Shown here: positions 9,621-19,193 of the stretch, piece after piece | Layout of the letters: every line of letters begins with the position of its first letter | Position numbering within the stretch: position 1 is the stretch's first letter | From: Flavisphingopyxis soli | GTDB lineage: Bacteria; Pseudomonadota; Alphaproteobacteria; Sphingomonadales; Sphingomonadaceae | Assembly (NCBI RefSeq): GCF_007995095.1 | Contig: NZ_VOPY01000001.1 | Coordinates: 707,001-771,000 of the forward strand | DNA length: 64,000 bases | Direction: 5' to 3' | Translations under genes and position numbers: made by a program | The notes under the pieces: generated by a model | What the model was told of the DNA's origin: nothing | Databases searched by the model: none | What the model saw: only the letters and a program-made list of their open reading frames with translations

Positions 9621-10553
9621 ATGAAAACGCTCGTTTGGGTCGAACATGAAAACGGCACGGTCAAGGACGCCACGCTGAGCGCGGTTACCGCTGCCGGCGA
9701 AATGGGCAGCGAAGTCCATTTGATCGTCGCCGGCAAGGGCGTCGATGGCGTCGCTGCTGCGGCTGCCAAGATTGCCGGCGTCGGCAAGGTCCACGTCGCC
9801 GACGATGCCGCCTACGACCATGCGCTGGCCGAGAACATCGCGCCGCTGATCGTCGAATTGATGGGCCATCACGATGCCTTCGTCGCGCCCGCGACGACGA
9901 CCGGCAAGAACGTTGCGCCGCGCGTTGCCGCGTTGCTCGACGTCATGCAGATTTCGGACATCCTCTCGGTCGACGGCGACAAGACCTTCACCCGGCCGAT
10001 CTATGCCGGCAACGCCATCGCCACCGTCCAGTCGAGCGACGCCAAGCTCGTCGTCACCGTGCGCGGTACGGCGTTCGACAAGGCAGCCTCTGACGGCGGC
10101 TCGGGCACGATCGAGGCGGTCTCAACGACCGGTGACAAGGGACTTTCGAGCTTCGTCGGCCAGGAAATCGCAAAGAGCGAGCGTCCCGAGCTGACCAGCG
10201 CCAAGATCATCGTCTCTGGCGGGCGCGCCTTTGCCAGCAACGAGAAGTTCCACGACCTGCTCGAGCCGCTCGCCGACAAGCTCGGCGCCGGGATCGGTGC
10301 CAGCCGTGCGGCGGTCGATGCGGGCTATGCGCCGAACGATTATCAGGTCGGCCAGACCGGCAAGATCGTCGCGCCGGAAGTCTATATCGCGATCGGCATT
10401 TCGGGCGCGATCCAGCACCTTGCCGGCATGAAGGATTCCAAGACGATCGTCGCGATCAACAAGGACGAGGACGCCCCGATCTTCCAGGTCGCCGATTTGG
10501 GCCTGGTGGGTGACCTGTTCCAGATCGTCCCGGAATTGACAGATAAACTATAA
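9621..10553 (+). CDS. etfA: Electron transfer flavoprotein alpha subunit
   Basis: A 310-residue protein starting [12 protein letters not shown]. The C-terminal FAD domain shows the ETF signature: [55 protein letters not shown] (residues about 195-275) and NKDEDAPIF. It holds the electron-carrying FAD of the EtfAB heterodimer. Directly behind etfB (one-base gap). There is no clear terminator before the next gene 60 bases on. Confidence 0.96.
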   Translation: MKTLVWVEHENGTVKDATLSAVTAAGEMGSEVHLIVAGKGVDGVAAAAAKIAGVGKVHVADDAAYDHALAENIAPLIVELMGHHDAFVAPATTTGKNVAPRVAALLDVMQISDILSVDGDKTFTRPIYAGNAIATVQSSDAKLVVTVRGTAFDKAASDGGSGTIEAVSTTGDKGLSSFVGQEIAKSERPELTSAKIIVSGGRAFASNEKFHDLLEPLADKLGAGIGASRAAVDAGYAPNDYQVGQTGKIVAPEVYIAIGISGAIQHLAGMKDSKTIVAINKDEDAPIFQVADLGLVGDLFQIVPELTDKL

Positions 10554-10613
10554 TCAGAAGCGAGATTGCCGAATTGTTCGACCTTGGCTAATTAAGGCTC
10601 CGGGAGAAATTTA

Positions 10614-11480
10614 ATGCGGCACTCGACCTTTTGTTTCGGTTTGTTGATTACTTGCTTTCTATCGCCATCCGCTGACGCAAAGAATGTCGTCACGCAGTTA
10701 GCGCCGACCAGCAAATGGGTTCTCGACTATGATACCACGAGCTGCAAGCTTGTGCGTAGCTTCGGAGAGGGCGATCAGACTATCGTAGCGCAATTCAATG
10801 GTTACGGCCTGACTAACGTTTTCGAGTTGCGGCTTTTAGGAAGGCCGCTGCGGATTGCGAATGCGCGAACGGTCACCTTGGCTTTCGGAAACGAAATTTC
10901 GGCTCGCAAAGTCAAGGCGGACATCGGTCGGATTGGCGAAAAGGGGCTGCCGCTGCTGTTTTTGGGACGGCAAAGTCTAATTCCTCGTTCCTTATCTTCC
11001 GATCCCGGCCAGGATGCCGAGATTACGCCTCAGCAAGAAGCGGCGATTGATAGTCTGACGCTAACTTTGCCCAACCACGACGTTTATCGGCTTCAGACGG
11101 GGCCGATGGCCCAACCGATGGCAGCGATGCGAACCTGCCTGGATGATCTAGTACGTAGTTGGGGGCTCGAACCTTCAGAATTGAAACATGTGAAAACTGA
11201 CGCGAAACCTATCGGCAGTCCCGGTGGGTGGCTCGGGCCTGACGATTATCCATCGGGATTGAATGATGAAGACTCAAACGTCGCGTTTGTCCTTGTGGTC
11301 AATAAAGTTGGCGAGGTCGAGAATTGCTATGTCCAGTCGGTGACCAACGATCCCAAGTTTGGCAGCACGGTTTGTGAAAAGCTGCGAAAGCGGGCGCGAT
11401 TTCATCCAGCGCTCGATGAATCTGGCCAGGCTGTGCGCAGCCTTTACCGAAACCGGGTCTCTTGGCGTGTCATAGGTTAG
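10614..11480 (+). CDS. Secreted protein with TonB C-terminal-like domain
   Basis: A 288-residue protein with a signal peptide (MRHSTFCFGLLITCFLSPSADA). The last 75 residues (VAFVLVVNKVGEVENCYV... VCEKLRKRARFHPALDESGQAV) fit the TonB-C fold, including the paired cysteines seen in stand-alone versions (VENCYV and TVCEKL). The N-terminal two thirds match nothing I know. It lacks the transmembrane/proline-rich parts of a working TonB, so it is probably a periplasmic protein using the fold for binding. Its codon use is noticeably less GC-rich than its neighbours (many TTT, TTG and AAT codons), suggesting later acquisition. Confidence 0.72.
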   Translation: MRHSTFCFGLLITCFLSPSADAKNVVTQLAPTSKWVLDYDTTSCKLVRSFGEGDQTIVAQFNGYGLTNVFELRLLGRPLRIANARTVTLAFGNEISARKVKADIGRIGEKGLPLLFLGRQSLIPRSLSSDPGQDAEITPQQEAAIDSLTLTLPNHDVYRLQTGPMAQPMAAMRTCLDDLVRSWGLEPSELKHVKTDAKPIGSPGGWLGPDDYPSGLNDEDSNVAFVLVVNKVGEVENCYVQSVTNDPKFGSTVCEKLRKRARFHPALDESGQAVRSLYRNRVSWRVIG

Positions 11481-11519
11481 CGCAAACGGAGAAGTGCAGG
11501 ATTTAATGAGTGGAGAACG

Positions 11520-12788
11520 TCACTCGCGCTGGGCGTCGTCCTTTTCGGCCTCTTCGGCTTCGATCTCTTCGTGCCGCTCGTGCAAGGGCGCAAAGCGCAG
11601 GACAAGGAAGCCGACGATTGCCGAGAGGATCGTGCCCATCAGGATGCCGATCTTGGCTTCCTCGCGCAGGAGAGCCGCCTGTTCGCCTGCGCCAGGGAAG
11701 GCGAGTTCGCCGATGAACAGGCTCATCGTAAAGCCGATGCCGCACAGCAGGGCGACGCCATAGACCTGCAGCCAGGTCGCGCCGCGCGGGCGATTGGCCC
11801 AGCCGATCTTGACCATCAGCCAGACGCTGCCGAAAATACCGAGCTGCTTGCCGATGAACAGGCCCGCCGCGATGCCGAGCGGAAGCGGGGCCAGGATCTC
11901 GTCGGCGCCAATACCGGCGAGCGACACGCCCGCATTGACGAAACCGAACAGTGGCACGATCGCAAAGGCGACCCATGCATCGAGGCGATGTTCGAGGATG
12001 TGGAGCGGCGACACCTTGCTGTCGGGATGACCGGGCGTGCGGATGATCGGCACCATCATCGCGGCGAGCACGCCGGCGATCGTCGCATGGACCCCCGACG
12101 ACAGCACTGCGAACCACAAGGCGGCGGCCAGCAGCAGATAGGGCCAAAGCTTTTGCACGTTGTTGCGATTGAGGACGTACATCACTGCCAGAATGGCGGC
12201 GGCGGCAAGCAGCGCGATGGTGTTGAGCGATTGCGTATAAGCGAGCGCGATGATCGCGACCGCGCCCATGTCGTCGACAATTGCGACGGTGACGAGAAAC
12301 AGCTTGAGCGAGGTCGGCGCGCGCTTGCCGAGCAGCGCGAGGACACCGATGGCAAAGGCAATGTCGGTCGCTGCAGGTATCGCCCAGCCATTGGCCAGTC
12401 GGGAAAAGTCACGCGTCAGGAAGAGGTAGATGGCTGCTGGCAACAGCATGCCCGCTGCGGCCGCCACGACGGGCAATCGCCGCCGACGCCAGCTCGACAG
12501 GCGACCGTCGATGAATTCGCGCTTGATCTCGAGACCGACGAAAAAGAAAAAGATCGCCATCAACCCGTCATTGACCCACAAATGAGTCGTCATCGGTCCG
12601 AGTCGGTCGGTCAGCGTCGGCCCGATTTGCCAATGTGTGAAGTGAAAGTAGCTTTCGGCGAACGGCGAGTTGGCGATGAATAGCGCCAGTCCTGCGGCAA
12701 TTAGCAGGACTATTCCGCCAGCCGCTTCGCTCGACAGAAAATCGCGCAGCGCCGACTGAGATCCGGTCCTTTTTCGCGGTTCGTTCAC
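11520..12788 (-). CDS. nhaA: Na+/H+ antiporter NhaA
   Basis: A 422-residue inner-membrane protein with about 12 hydrophobic segments. The ion-site motif AIVDDMGAVAIIAL contains the two adjacent aspartates (equivalent to Asp163/164 of E. coli NhaA), and AIPAATDIAFAIGVLALLG is the family's other hallmark. It exchanges sodium for protons for pH and salt tolerance. The GTG start at 12788 was chosen because AAAGGGGAC lies before it; the frame also allows a weaker ATG at 12845. The C-terminus is unusually acidic (EEIEAEEAEKDDAQ). Single gene, convergent with the TonB-C-like gene. Confidence 0.95.
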   Translation of the reverse strand: MNEPRKRTGSQSALRDFLSSEAAGGIVLLIAAGLALFIANSPFAESYFHFTHWQIGPTLTDRLGPMTTHLWVNDGLMAIFFFFVGLEIKREFIDGRLSSWRRRRLPVVAAAAGMLLPAAIYLFLTRDFSRLANGWAIPAATDIAFAIGVLALLGKRAPTSLKLFLVTVAIVDDMGAVAIIALAYTQSLNTIALLAAAAILAVMYVLNRNNVQKLWPYLLLAAALWFAVLSSGVHATIAGVLAAMMVPIIRTPGHPDSKVSPLHILEHRLDAWVAFAIVPLFGFVNAGVSLAGIGADEILAPLPLGIAAGLFIGKQLGIFGSVWLMVKIGWANRPRGATWLQVYGVALLCGIGFTMSLFIGELAFPGAGEQAALLREEAKIGILMGTILSAIVGFLVLRFAPLHERHEEIEAEEAEKDDAQRE

Positions 12789-12939
12789 AAGCTTGTCCCC
12801 TTTGAATGTCGTGCGGATGACTAGCCGCGCAGCCGCATGGGTCAACCCCGCGTCGGGTGCAATCGGGCAGGAGCCGTTGTTATTGCTGTTGATTTAATCG
12901 TTTAGCGCGCCAATACTCCCGACCGAGGGGGACAGGTCG

Positions 12940-14355
12940 ATGCCGAACTGGGCGCTTGGGGGCGATGGAATCCTTGCCGGATTGGCGGTTGCGATGCGCG
13001 CCACCAGCGTCGAGCTCCTGCTGTTCGCCGCAGTCTTCATCCTGCTGTTCGGCCTTGGCGACATGCTGATCGATGCGCTGTGGCTGGGCAATCGGACGAT
13101 GCGCGCACCGGCCCGCAAGGTGGTGCGCGGGCGCCCGCTGGCGCACCGGATGGCGATCCTGATCCCGACCTGGCGCGAGGCCGAGGTGATCGGCGGGACG
13201 TTGGCGCATGCCAGCGCGGCATGGCGCGGCGAGCCGTACCGGATCTATGTCGGGGTCTATGCCAATGACGGCGCGACGCTGTTGCGCGTTGCGGCGCAGG
13301 CCGCGCTCGACGCCAATATCCGGATCGTCATCCACGCCCGGCACGGCCCGACAACCAAGGCCGATTGCCTCAACGCGATCTGGCGCGCGTTGCGTGCCGA
13401 CGAGACGATCGAAGGCGACCGGTACGACGCGATAATCCTTCACGATGCCGAGGATTTCGTCGATCCCGCCGAACTGGCAGCGTTCGACCGCGCATTGTAC
13501 GATCACGCCTTCGTCCAGCTGCCGGTGATCCCGCTGATCCCCGGCCGCGGCGCGTGGATCGCGGGCCATTATTGCGACGAGTTCGCCGAAGCGCACCAGA
13601 AGGATATCATCGTTCGCCACCGGATCGGTGCGCCGATCCCCGCCGCCGGGGTCGGCTGCGCGTTCCGCCGCGATGCGATCGCCATGATGGCCGGTGGTGG
13701 CGACCCGTTCTGCGCCGACAGCCTGGTCGAGGACTATGAGATGGGGCTCGCGATCGGGCAGGCGGGCCTGCCATCGACGTTCTTCCGCGCACGCGGTCCC
13801 GACGGAGCGCTGATCGCGGTGCGCAGCCATTTCCCCGCCGATCTCGAATCGTCGGTCCGGCAGAAGGCCCGCTGGATCGCCGGGATCGCGCTATCGGGTT
13901 GGGACCGGATCGGCTGGGCCGGCGGCTGGAACCGGCGGCACATCGCCAGCAACTGGATGCTGTGGCGCGACCGGCGCACGGTGTTGTCCGCCATCGTCAC
14001 GATCGCGGCCTATCTGGGCGCTGTCCTGCTCGTGTCGAGCCAAGCGACCACGGCGTTTCTCGGCATCGAGCAGGCGCCAGTTCCCGCCTTGATGGGGCCC
14101 TTGCTGGCGGCCAGCAGCGTTGTCCTGGTCTGGCGACTGGCGATGCGCTTCGTGTGCACCGCGCGGCTTTACGGACGGGCCGAAGGGTTGCGCGCAGTCC
14201 CGCGGGCGTTCGTGTCCAATGTCGTCTCGGTGGTCGCGGTTCACCGGGCTCTGGTCCTGTATATCAAGGCGCTGTGCGGTGCCCAGCTGCGCTGGGACAA
14301 GACCCCGCATGTCACGAGCGCAGTGCCGCTCAGGATCGAGCGGATCCGCTCTTGA
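12940..14355 (+). CDS. NfrB-like membrane glycosyltransferase family 2
   Basis: A 471-residue protein: an N-terminal membrane segment (about 24-45), a GT2 catalytic domain with LIPTWREAEVI, the metal-binding HDAEDFVDP (about residues 168-176), EDYEMG as the general-base region and QKARW (QxxRW) at about 309, then two to three C-terminal membrane segments (about 348-405). The pattern matches NfrB, which with the outer-membrane protein NfrA makes and exports the surface polysaccharide used as phage N4 receptor in E. coli. Here the sugar product is unknown and NfrB's C-terminal c-di-GMP-binding extension appears absent. It overlaps the next gene by four bases. Confidence 0.82.
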   Translation: MPNWALGGDGILAGLAVAMRATSVELLLFAAVFILLFGLGDMLIDALWLGNRTMRAPARKVVRGRPLAHRMAILIPTWREAEVIGGTLAHASAAWRGEPYRIYVGVYANDGATLLRVAAQAALDANIRIVIHARHGPTTKADCLNAIWRALRADETIEGDRYDAIILHDAEDFVDPAELAAFDRALYDHAFVQLPVIPLIPGRGAWIAGHYCDEFAEAHQKDIIVRHRIGAPIPAAGVGCAFRRDAIAMMAGGGDPFCADSLVEDYEMGLAIGQAGLPSTFFRARGPDGALIAVRSHFPADLESSVRQKARWIAGIALSGWDRIGWAGGWNRRHIASNWMLWRDRRTVLSAIVTIAAYLGAVLLVSSQATTAFLGIEQAPVPALMGPLLAASSVVLVWRLAMRFVCTARLYGRAEGLRAVPRAFVSNVVSVVAVHRALVLYIKALCGAQLRWDKTPHVTSAVPLRIERIRS

Positions 14356-15515
14356 CCCGGCATTTGCGTCCGATCGCGTTCGAGCGCCGCGGTTTTTCCG
14401 GCCAGCCGCTGATCATGGTGGTTGGCGTCGTCATGTTGTGGATCTTCATTCGGGCGTCCTGGGTGGTTCTCGAGGCATCACCGATCGAGCCGCCCGCCGC
14501 GGTCATATGGCCGCTTGCGCACAGTGTCGGCGAGCCTGTCGGTGGGTCGCCAGCGCTCTCGCAAGCCGGGTTCGCACCCCCCGTGCCGGCCATGACGACG
14601 CGGTTCGCCCCGTCACCGCCACGCGCCGTGCAGAGCGCACCGCTCTCGGGCGGAAACGGCGGCGCGTCATTCGACAAATGGCTGCGGCTGGCCGCCCTGG
14701 GCGGACAGTGGAGCTTCGCCCATCGTCGTGCCACGGAGGACGGCTGGCGTCCGGGCGATTGGCGTGCCGGCTACCGCGACCCGCAAATCGCATCGAGCGT
14801 GACGCGTCGAACACCGGCCGGGGCAACGACCGGCATGGGCATCGCCGGTGCCGAGCCCGATCAAGTGCCGCTGACCTCGGGATCGCGCCGCTGGGCCGCC
14901 TCGGCATGGCTGCTGGCGAGACCGGGTAGCGCCATCGATCGGGGCGCGCCGATCGCCCGCTATGGCGCGTCGCAGGCGGGCGCTCTGATCGAATATCGGC
15001 TGGGCGGAGAGGCCTCGCCGCGCGCGTATGTCCGCGCCAGCCGCGCGCTGGTCGACGGCGGCGAGGCGGAGATTGCCGCGGGGGTGAAGGTCGCGCTTGG
15101 CGACCTGCCGCTAGCCGCGCATGCCGAGCGCCGCTTTGCCGCCAATGCGGCGGGACGCGATGCGATGGCGCTGTTCGTCAGCGGCGGATTTGCCGCGGGC
15201 GATCGCACCCAATTGGCGACCGAAGCCTATGGCCAGGCAGGGATCGTCGGATTGCGGCGCACGGTCCCGTTCGTCGATGCCGCGATTGTGGCACGGCACC
15301 AGATCGCCGCGCGCGGTCCGCTGAGCCTGTCGGCAGGGGGCGGCGGCTGGATCGGGGCGCAGCCGGGTGCATCGCGCGTCGATATCGGGCCGCGGATCGA
15401 AGCGCAGTATGACGATGGCGTCCACGGTCGCCTGTCGCTCGACTGGCGCGAGCGGGTCGGCGGCAGTGCCGAGCCGAAAAGCGGTCCGGCGATGACGCTG
15501 GCCTTCTCGTTCTAG
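14352..15515 (+). CDS. NfrA C-terminal-like domain protein (membrane-anchored)
   Basis: A 387-residue protein with one N-terminal membrane segment (LIMVVGVVMLWIFIRASWVV), a proline/alanine-rich linker, and a 180-residue C-terminal domain with alternating small and polar residues (EYRLGGEASPRAYVRASRAL, GEAEIAAGVKVALGDLPLAAHAERR), reminiscent of the NfrA_C domain and of beta-strand repeats. The likely start is TTG at 14352, within the NfrB-like stop (TTGA overlap); the alternative is ATG at 14415. It would act as the partner of the upstream glycosyltransferase in exporting a surface glycan. Far smaller than E. coli NfrA (about 990 residues), lacking its repeat domain. Confidence 0.65.
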   Translation: MTRHLRPIAFERRGFSGQPLIMVVGVVMLWIFIRASWVVLEASPIEPPAAVIWPLAHSVGEPVGGSPALSQAGFAPPVPAMTTRFAPSPPRAVQSAPLSGGNGGASFDKWLRLAALGGQWSFAHRRATEDGWRPGDWRAGYRDPQIASSVTRRTPAGATTGMGIAGAEPDQVPLTSGSRRWAASAWLLARPGSAIDRGAPIARYGASQAGALIEYRLGGEASPRAYVRASRALVDGGEAEIAAGVKVALGDLPLAAHAERRFAANAAGRDAMALFVSGGFAAGDRTQLATEAYGQAGIVGLRRTVPFVDAAIVARHQIAARGPLSLSAGGGGWIGAQPGASRVDIGPRIEAQYDDGVHGRLSLDWRERVGGSAEPKSGPAMTLAFSF

Positions 15516-15562
15516 GCGCTGGGTCCTTCGCGGCGTCGGCAGGGGGGATGAAATAGCCGTCG

Positions 15563-15577
15563 CCGTGCGACGCACGG
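15563..15577. promoter_or_regulatory. 15-base palindrome upstream of the TauE/SafE gene
   Basis: CCGTGCG-A-CGCACGG is a perfect 7-bp inverted repeat with a single central base, 83 bases before the TauE start. It could be an operator or an RNA hairpin; it lacks a T tract, so it is not a terminator. Confidence 0.3.
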
Positions 15578-15659
15578 TTCCCCCGCACAGCTTTCTTCTC
15601 TATCCGCAGGGGCGGCAGTCGCGGCAGCCCGCCGACGCCGACACAGCGGATACCGGCCC

Positions 15660-16574
15660 ATGGATCTATACCTGCCCATCGCCAACCTATCGGTGAACGC
15701 CCTGGTGATCATCGGGCTGGGCGGGCTGGTCGGTTTCCTGTCGGGCATGTTCGGCGTCGGCGGCGGTTTCCTGACGACGCCAATGCTCATTTTCTATGGC
15801 ATCCCGCCGACCGTCGCCGCGGCATCGGCGGCATCGCAGGTGACCGGCGCGAGCGTATCGGGAATGATGGCGCACATGCGCCGCGACGGTGTCGATTTTC
15901 GCATGGGCGGCGTGCTCGTTGCGGGGGGCATTGCGGGATCGCTGCTCGGCGCATGGCTGTTCCGCCTGCTCACCGCGCTTGGCCAGATCGATACCGTGAT
16001 CGGACTGGGCTATGTCCTCCTGCTCGGGACGATCGGCCTGCTGATGGCGCGCGAATCGTTTACCGCGGTGCGCGCCGTGCGCGGCGGCAAGCCCGTCCGG
16101 GTGAAGCGGCGCCGTCATCATCCGCTCGTCGCGGCGTTGCCGATGCGCTGGCGATTCTATCGTTCGGGCCTCTATATTTCACCGATCGCGCCGTTGCTGC
16201 TCGGCGCGCTGACCGGGGTCATGACGATGCTGCTCGGCGTCGGCGGCGGGTTCATCCTGATTCCCGCGATGCTCTACCTGCTCGGCATGGGGACGCAGGT
16301 CGTCGTCGGCACCTCGCTGTTCCAGATCGTCTTCGTGACGATGGCCTCGACGATGACGCACAGCCTGACGACGCATGCGGTCGACCTTGTCCTGGCCGTC
16401 CTGCTGCTGCTGGGCAGCGTCGTCGGCGCGCAGTTCGGTGCGCGCTTTGCGGTCAAGGTCAAACCCGAATATCTCCGCCTGGCCTTGTCGCTGATCGTGC
16501 TGCTCGTCGCGGCGCGCATGGCCTGGGGCCTGGGCATCCGGCCCGACGAAATCTATTCGGTGCAGGCGCCATGA
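15660..16574 (+). CDS. TauE/SafE-family anion permease
   Basis: A 304-residue inner-membrane protein with about eight hydrophobic segments and the duplicated family motif GMFGVGGGFLTTPML (about 30-43) and LLGVGGGFILIPAML (about 192-206). The family exports sulfite, sulfoacetate and related anions or imports them; the substrate cannot be told from sequence. A positively charged cytoplasmic loop (VRVKRRRHHP) separates the halves. The ATG of the following TIGR02186 gene overlaps its stop (ATGA), and this pairing is conserved in alphaproteobacteria, so the two proteins probably work together at the membrane. Confidence 0.88.
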   Translation: MDLYLPIANLSVNALVIIGLGGLVGFLSGMFGVGGGFLTTPMLIFYGIPPTVAAASAASQVTGASVSGMMAHMRRDGVDFRMGGVLVAGGIAGSLLGAWLFRLLTALGQIDTVIGLGYVLLLGTIGLLMARESFTAVRAVRGGKPVRVKRRRHHPLVAALPMRWRFYRSGLYISPIAPLLLGALTGVMTMLLGVGGGFILIPAMLYLLGMGTQVVVGTSLFQIVFVTMASTMTHSLTTHAVDLVLAVLLLLGSVVGAQFGARFAVKVKPEYLRLALSLIVLLVAARMAWGLGIRPDEIYSVQAP

Positions 16575-17344
16575 TGCGGATGCCAGCCATCCTGCTGCTG
16601 CTCGGCGTGCTGATCCTTCGCGCGGGGCCCGCAGCGGCCGCCGATCCACAACTGGTGCCCGACGTTTCGCAAAGCGACATCGAAATCCGCTACAGTTTCG
16701 CGGGCGAGACGATCCTGCTGTTCGGGGCGATCCTCTATCCCGACCGCAAACTGCCCGACGAAGACGTCGATATCGTGATCGTGCTCAAAGGCCCGTCGGT
16801 GCCGATCACGATCCGCGAAAAGCGCCAGATCGGCGGCATCTGGATGAATGCCGAAGCGGTCGGCATGCGCTCTGCCCCCGGCTATTACGCGATCGGATCG
16901 TCACGCCCGATCAGCGACATCGTCGATGAGCGCACCGCCGCGATCTACGAGCTGGGCCTGCACAACCTGCAATTGTCACCGACCGGTTTTACCTCGCCCG
17001 ACCAGCTGCAGCGCTTCGAAACCGGCCTGATTGACCTCAACCGCCGCACGCGCATCTACAGTGAAGACGCGAGCGCGGTTTCGATCCGCGAGGGGGTTTT
17101 GTACCGTGCGTCGATGACGGTCCCGGCGCGCGTTCCGGTCGGCGGCATTACCGCGCAAACGTTCCTGATATCGCACGGCAAGGTGCTGGCGGTCGCATCG
17201 CGCGATATTACCGTGCGCAAGACCGGGTTCGAGCGGTTTATTGCCATGGCCGCGCAGAAATTCGGCTTTTTCTACGGATTGGTCGCCATCCTGCTGTCGC
17301 TCGCCTTTGGCTATGCCGCGAGCGCCTATTTCGGCCGTCGTTGA
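16571..17344 (+). CDS. Alph_Pro_TM family protein (TIGR02186)
   Basis: A 257-residue protein: signal peptide (about 1-23, ending GPAAAADP), a periplasmic beta-rich domain (SDIEIRYSFAGETILLFGAI, VDIVIVLKGPSVPITIREK), and one C-terminal membrane anchor (FGFFYGLVAILLSLAFGYAASAYF). This matches the uncharacterised TIGR02186/Alph_Pro_TM family found next to TauE/SafE permeases in alphaproteobacteria. Four-base overlap with the permease suggests coupled translation. A periplasmic substrate-handling or accessory role is inference. Confidence 0.82.
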   Translation: MMRMPAILLLLGVLILRAGPAAAADPQLVPDVSQSDIEIRYSFAGETILLFGAILYPDRKLPDEDVDIVIVLKGPSVPITIREKRQIGGIWMNAEAVGMRSAPGYYAIGSSRPISDIVDERTAAIYELGLHNLQLSPTGFTSPDQLQRFETGLIDLNRRTRIYSEDASAVSIREGVLYRASMTVPARVPVGGITAQTFLISHGKVLAVASRDITVRKTGFERFIAMAAQKFGFFYGLVAILLSLAFGYAASAYFGRR

Positions 17345-17447
17345 CCGGCGCAACGAATCGGCCGCCGAGTAAATCGTTTCTTTACGCCGCGCTTATAAGG
17401 TCGCCCTCCAAGGCACATTCATGACGCTTGCCCGGGGGGAATTATCG

Positions 17448-19193
17448 ATGGACATGGCCGGCAAGGATTTCAGGGCCGAAACCCAGGGCAGCGAGCCAAC
17501 GAGTTCGCAGCCCGCGCGCGCCCAGGCCTTTCCGACGCGCGCCACCGCCAACGCCACCGGGGCAGCGCAGGTCGGCATCCCGACAACGGGTTCGATCGGC
17601 ATCTGTATCGGCGAGGTCATGCAGATTTCGGGGTCGAGTTCGGAGATCCTGATCGATCTCGGCAGGCTCAACGCGCTGCGCGATCATGACGATCCTGCCG
17701 TCGCGATGGCCGGGCAGGTCGGCAGCCAGATCAAGATCCATATCGGCAATCTGTGGTTGCTCGCCAATATCCGCTCGCAGAAGATGACCAACCGTGCCGA
17801 AGGCGTCATCCAGGCGCAGATCGACTTTCTTGGCGAGGGCGACGAGGAAAAACTGACCGGGCGCATTTTCAATTTCCGCCGCGGCGTCACGCGCTATCCG
17901 ACGCCGGGCAGCGAGGTCTATGCCGCGACCAGCCTCGACCTCAAGCAGGTCTATGCCGCCGATGCGCGGCCGCACGTCGAAATCGGCACGGTCTATCCGA
18001 CCAAGGACATTCGCGGCGCGCTCTACATCGATGCGCTGCTCGGCAAGCATTTCGCGCTTTTGGGATCGACCGGTACCGGCAAATCGACCGCCGCCGCCCT
18101 CATCCTCCACAAGATCGTCGAAATGGCCCCGCAGGGCCATATCGTGATGATCGATCCGCACGGCGAATATGCCGCGGCGTTCAAGAACCAGGGCGCCCTG
18201 TTCGACGTCGACAACCTGGCCTTGCCTTACTGGCTGCTCAATTTCGAGGAGCATTGCGAAGTGTTCGTCACCTCGGAGGGCAAGGACCGTCAGGCCGACT
18301 GCGACATCCTTTCCAAGTGCCTGCTGCAGGCGCGGTCGAAATCGCGCTCCGCCGAGGGCATGGGCAAGCTGACCGTCGATTCGCCGGTCCCGTATTTGCT
18401 CAGCGACCTGCTCAACATCATCCAGAACGAGATGGGTCGGCTCGACAAGTCGACTTCGTCGGCGCCGTATATGCGGCTCAAGGGCAAGATCGAGGAGTTG
18501 CGCAACGACCCGCGCTATGCCTTCATGTTCTCAGGGATGCTCGTCGCCGACACGATGACCGCCTTCCTCGCCAAGATTTTCCGCCTGCCGTCCGACGGCA
18601 AGCCGATGTCGATCATCGACGTCTCGGGCGTTCCGTCCGACGTCACCTCGGTCGTCGTCGCGGTGCTCAGCCGGATGGTGTTCGACTACGCAATCTGGTC
18701 GCGCAACGAGACGCAGCGGCCGATCCTCCTCGTCTGCGAGGAAGCGCATCGCTATATCCCGGCATCGACGATCGGCAGCGGCCAGTCGGTCCGCAAGATC
18801 CTCGAGCGGATCGCCAAGGAAGGCCGTAAATACGGCGTTTCACTCGGCCTGATCACGCAGCGTCCGTCCGATCTGGCCGAAGGCGTGCTGTCGCAGTGCG
18901 GCACGATCATCGCGATGCGCCTCAACAACGATCGCGACCAGGACTTCGTCAAGGCAGCGATGCCCGAGGGGTCGCGCGGCTTCATCGATTCGATCCCCGC
19001 GCTGCGCAACCGCGAATGCATCATCTGCGGCGAGGGCGTCGCCATCCCGATCCGCATCGCGCTCGATACGCTCGCCGATGAGAAACGGCCCGCGTCGAGC
19101 GACCCGCTGTTTTCCAAGCTGTGGCAGGATTCGGGCGGCGAAGAGGAAATGCTCGAACGCGTCGTCCACCGCTGGCGCAGCCAGGGGCGCTAA
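17448..19193 (+). CDS. HerA-type ATPase (DUF87, HAS-barrel)
   Basis: A 581-residue hexameric-ATPase-type protein. An N-terminal HAS-barrel-like segment (about 45-190) precedes the P-loop GSTGTGKST (about residue 206), IDPHGEYAAAF, and Walker B ILLVCEEAHRY (about 425-435) with the sensor segment GLITQRPSDL. HerA proteins are DNA translocases; in archaea they pair with the NurA nuclease in end resection, and in some bacteria with defence effectors. Neither NurA nor an effector is adjacent, so this is the stand-alone alphaproteobacterial form. The start at 17448 has GGGGGGAATT upstream; 17421 is an alternative adding nine residues. Confidence 0.85.
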   Translation: MDMAGKDFRAETQGSEPTSSQPARAQAFPTRATANATGAAQVGIPTTGSIGICIGEVMQISGSSSEILIDLGRLNALRDHDDPAVAMAGQVGSQIKIHIGNLWLLANIRSQKMTNRAEGVIQAQIDFLGEGDEEKLTGRIFNFRRGVTRYPTPGSEVYAATSLDLKQVYAADARPHVEIGTVYPTKDIRGALYIDALLGKHFALLGSTGTGKSTAAALILHKIVEMAPQGHIVMIDPHGEYAAAFKNQGALFDVDNLALPYWLLNFEEHCEVFVTSEGKDRQADCDILSKCLLQARSKSRSAEGMGKLTVDSPVPYLLSDLLNIIQNEMGRLDKSTSSAPYMRLKGKIEELRNDPRYAFMFSGMLVADTMTAFLAKIFRLPSDGKPMSIIDVSGVPSDVTSVVVAVLSRMVFDYAIWSRNETQRPILLVCEEAHRYIPASTIGSGQSVRKILERIAKEGRKYGVSLGLITQRPSDLAEGVLSQCGTIIAMRLNNDRDQDFVKAAMPEGSRGFIDSIPALRNRECIICGEGVAIPIRIALDTLADEKRPASSDPLFSKLWQDSGGEEEMLERVVHRWRSQGR

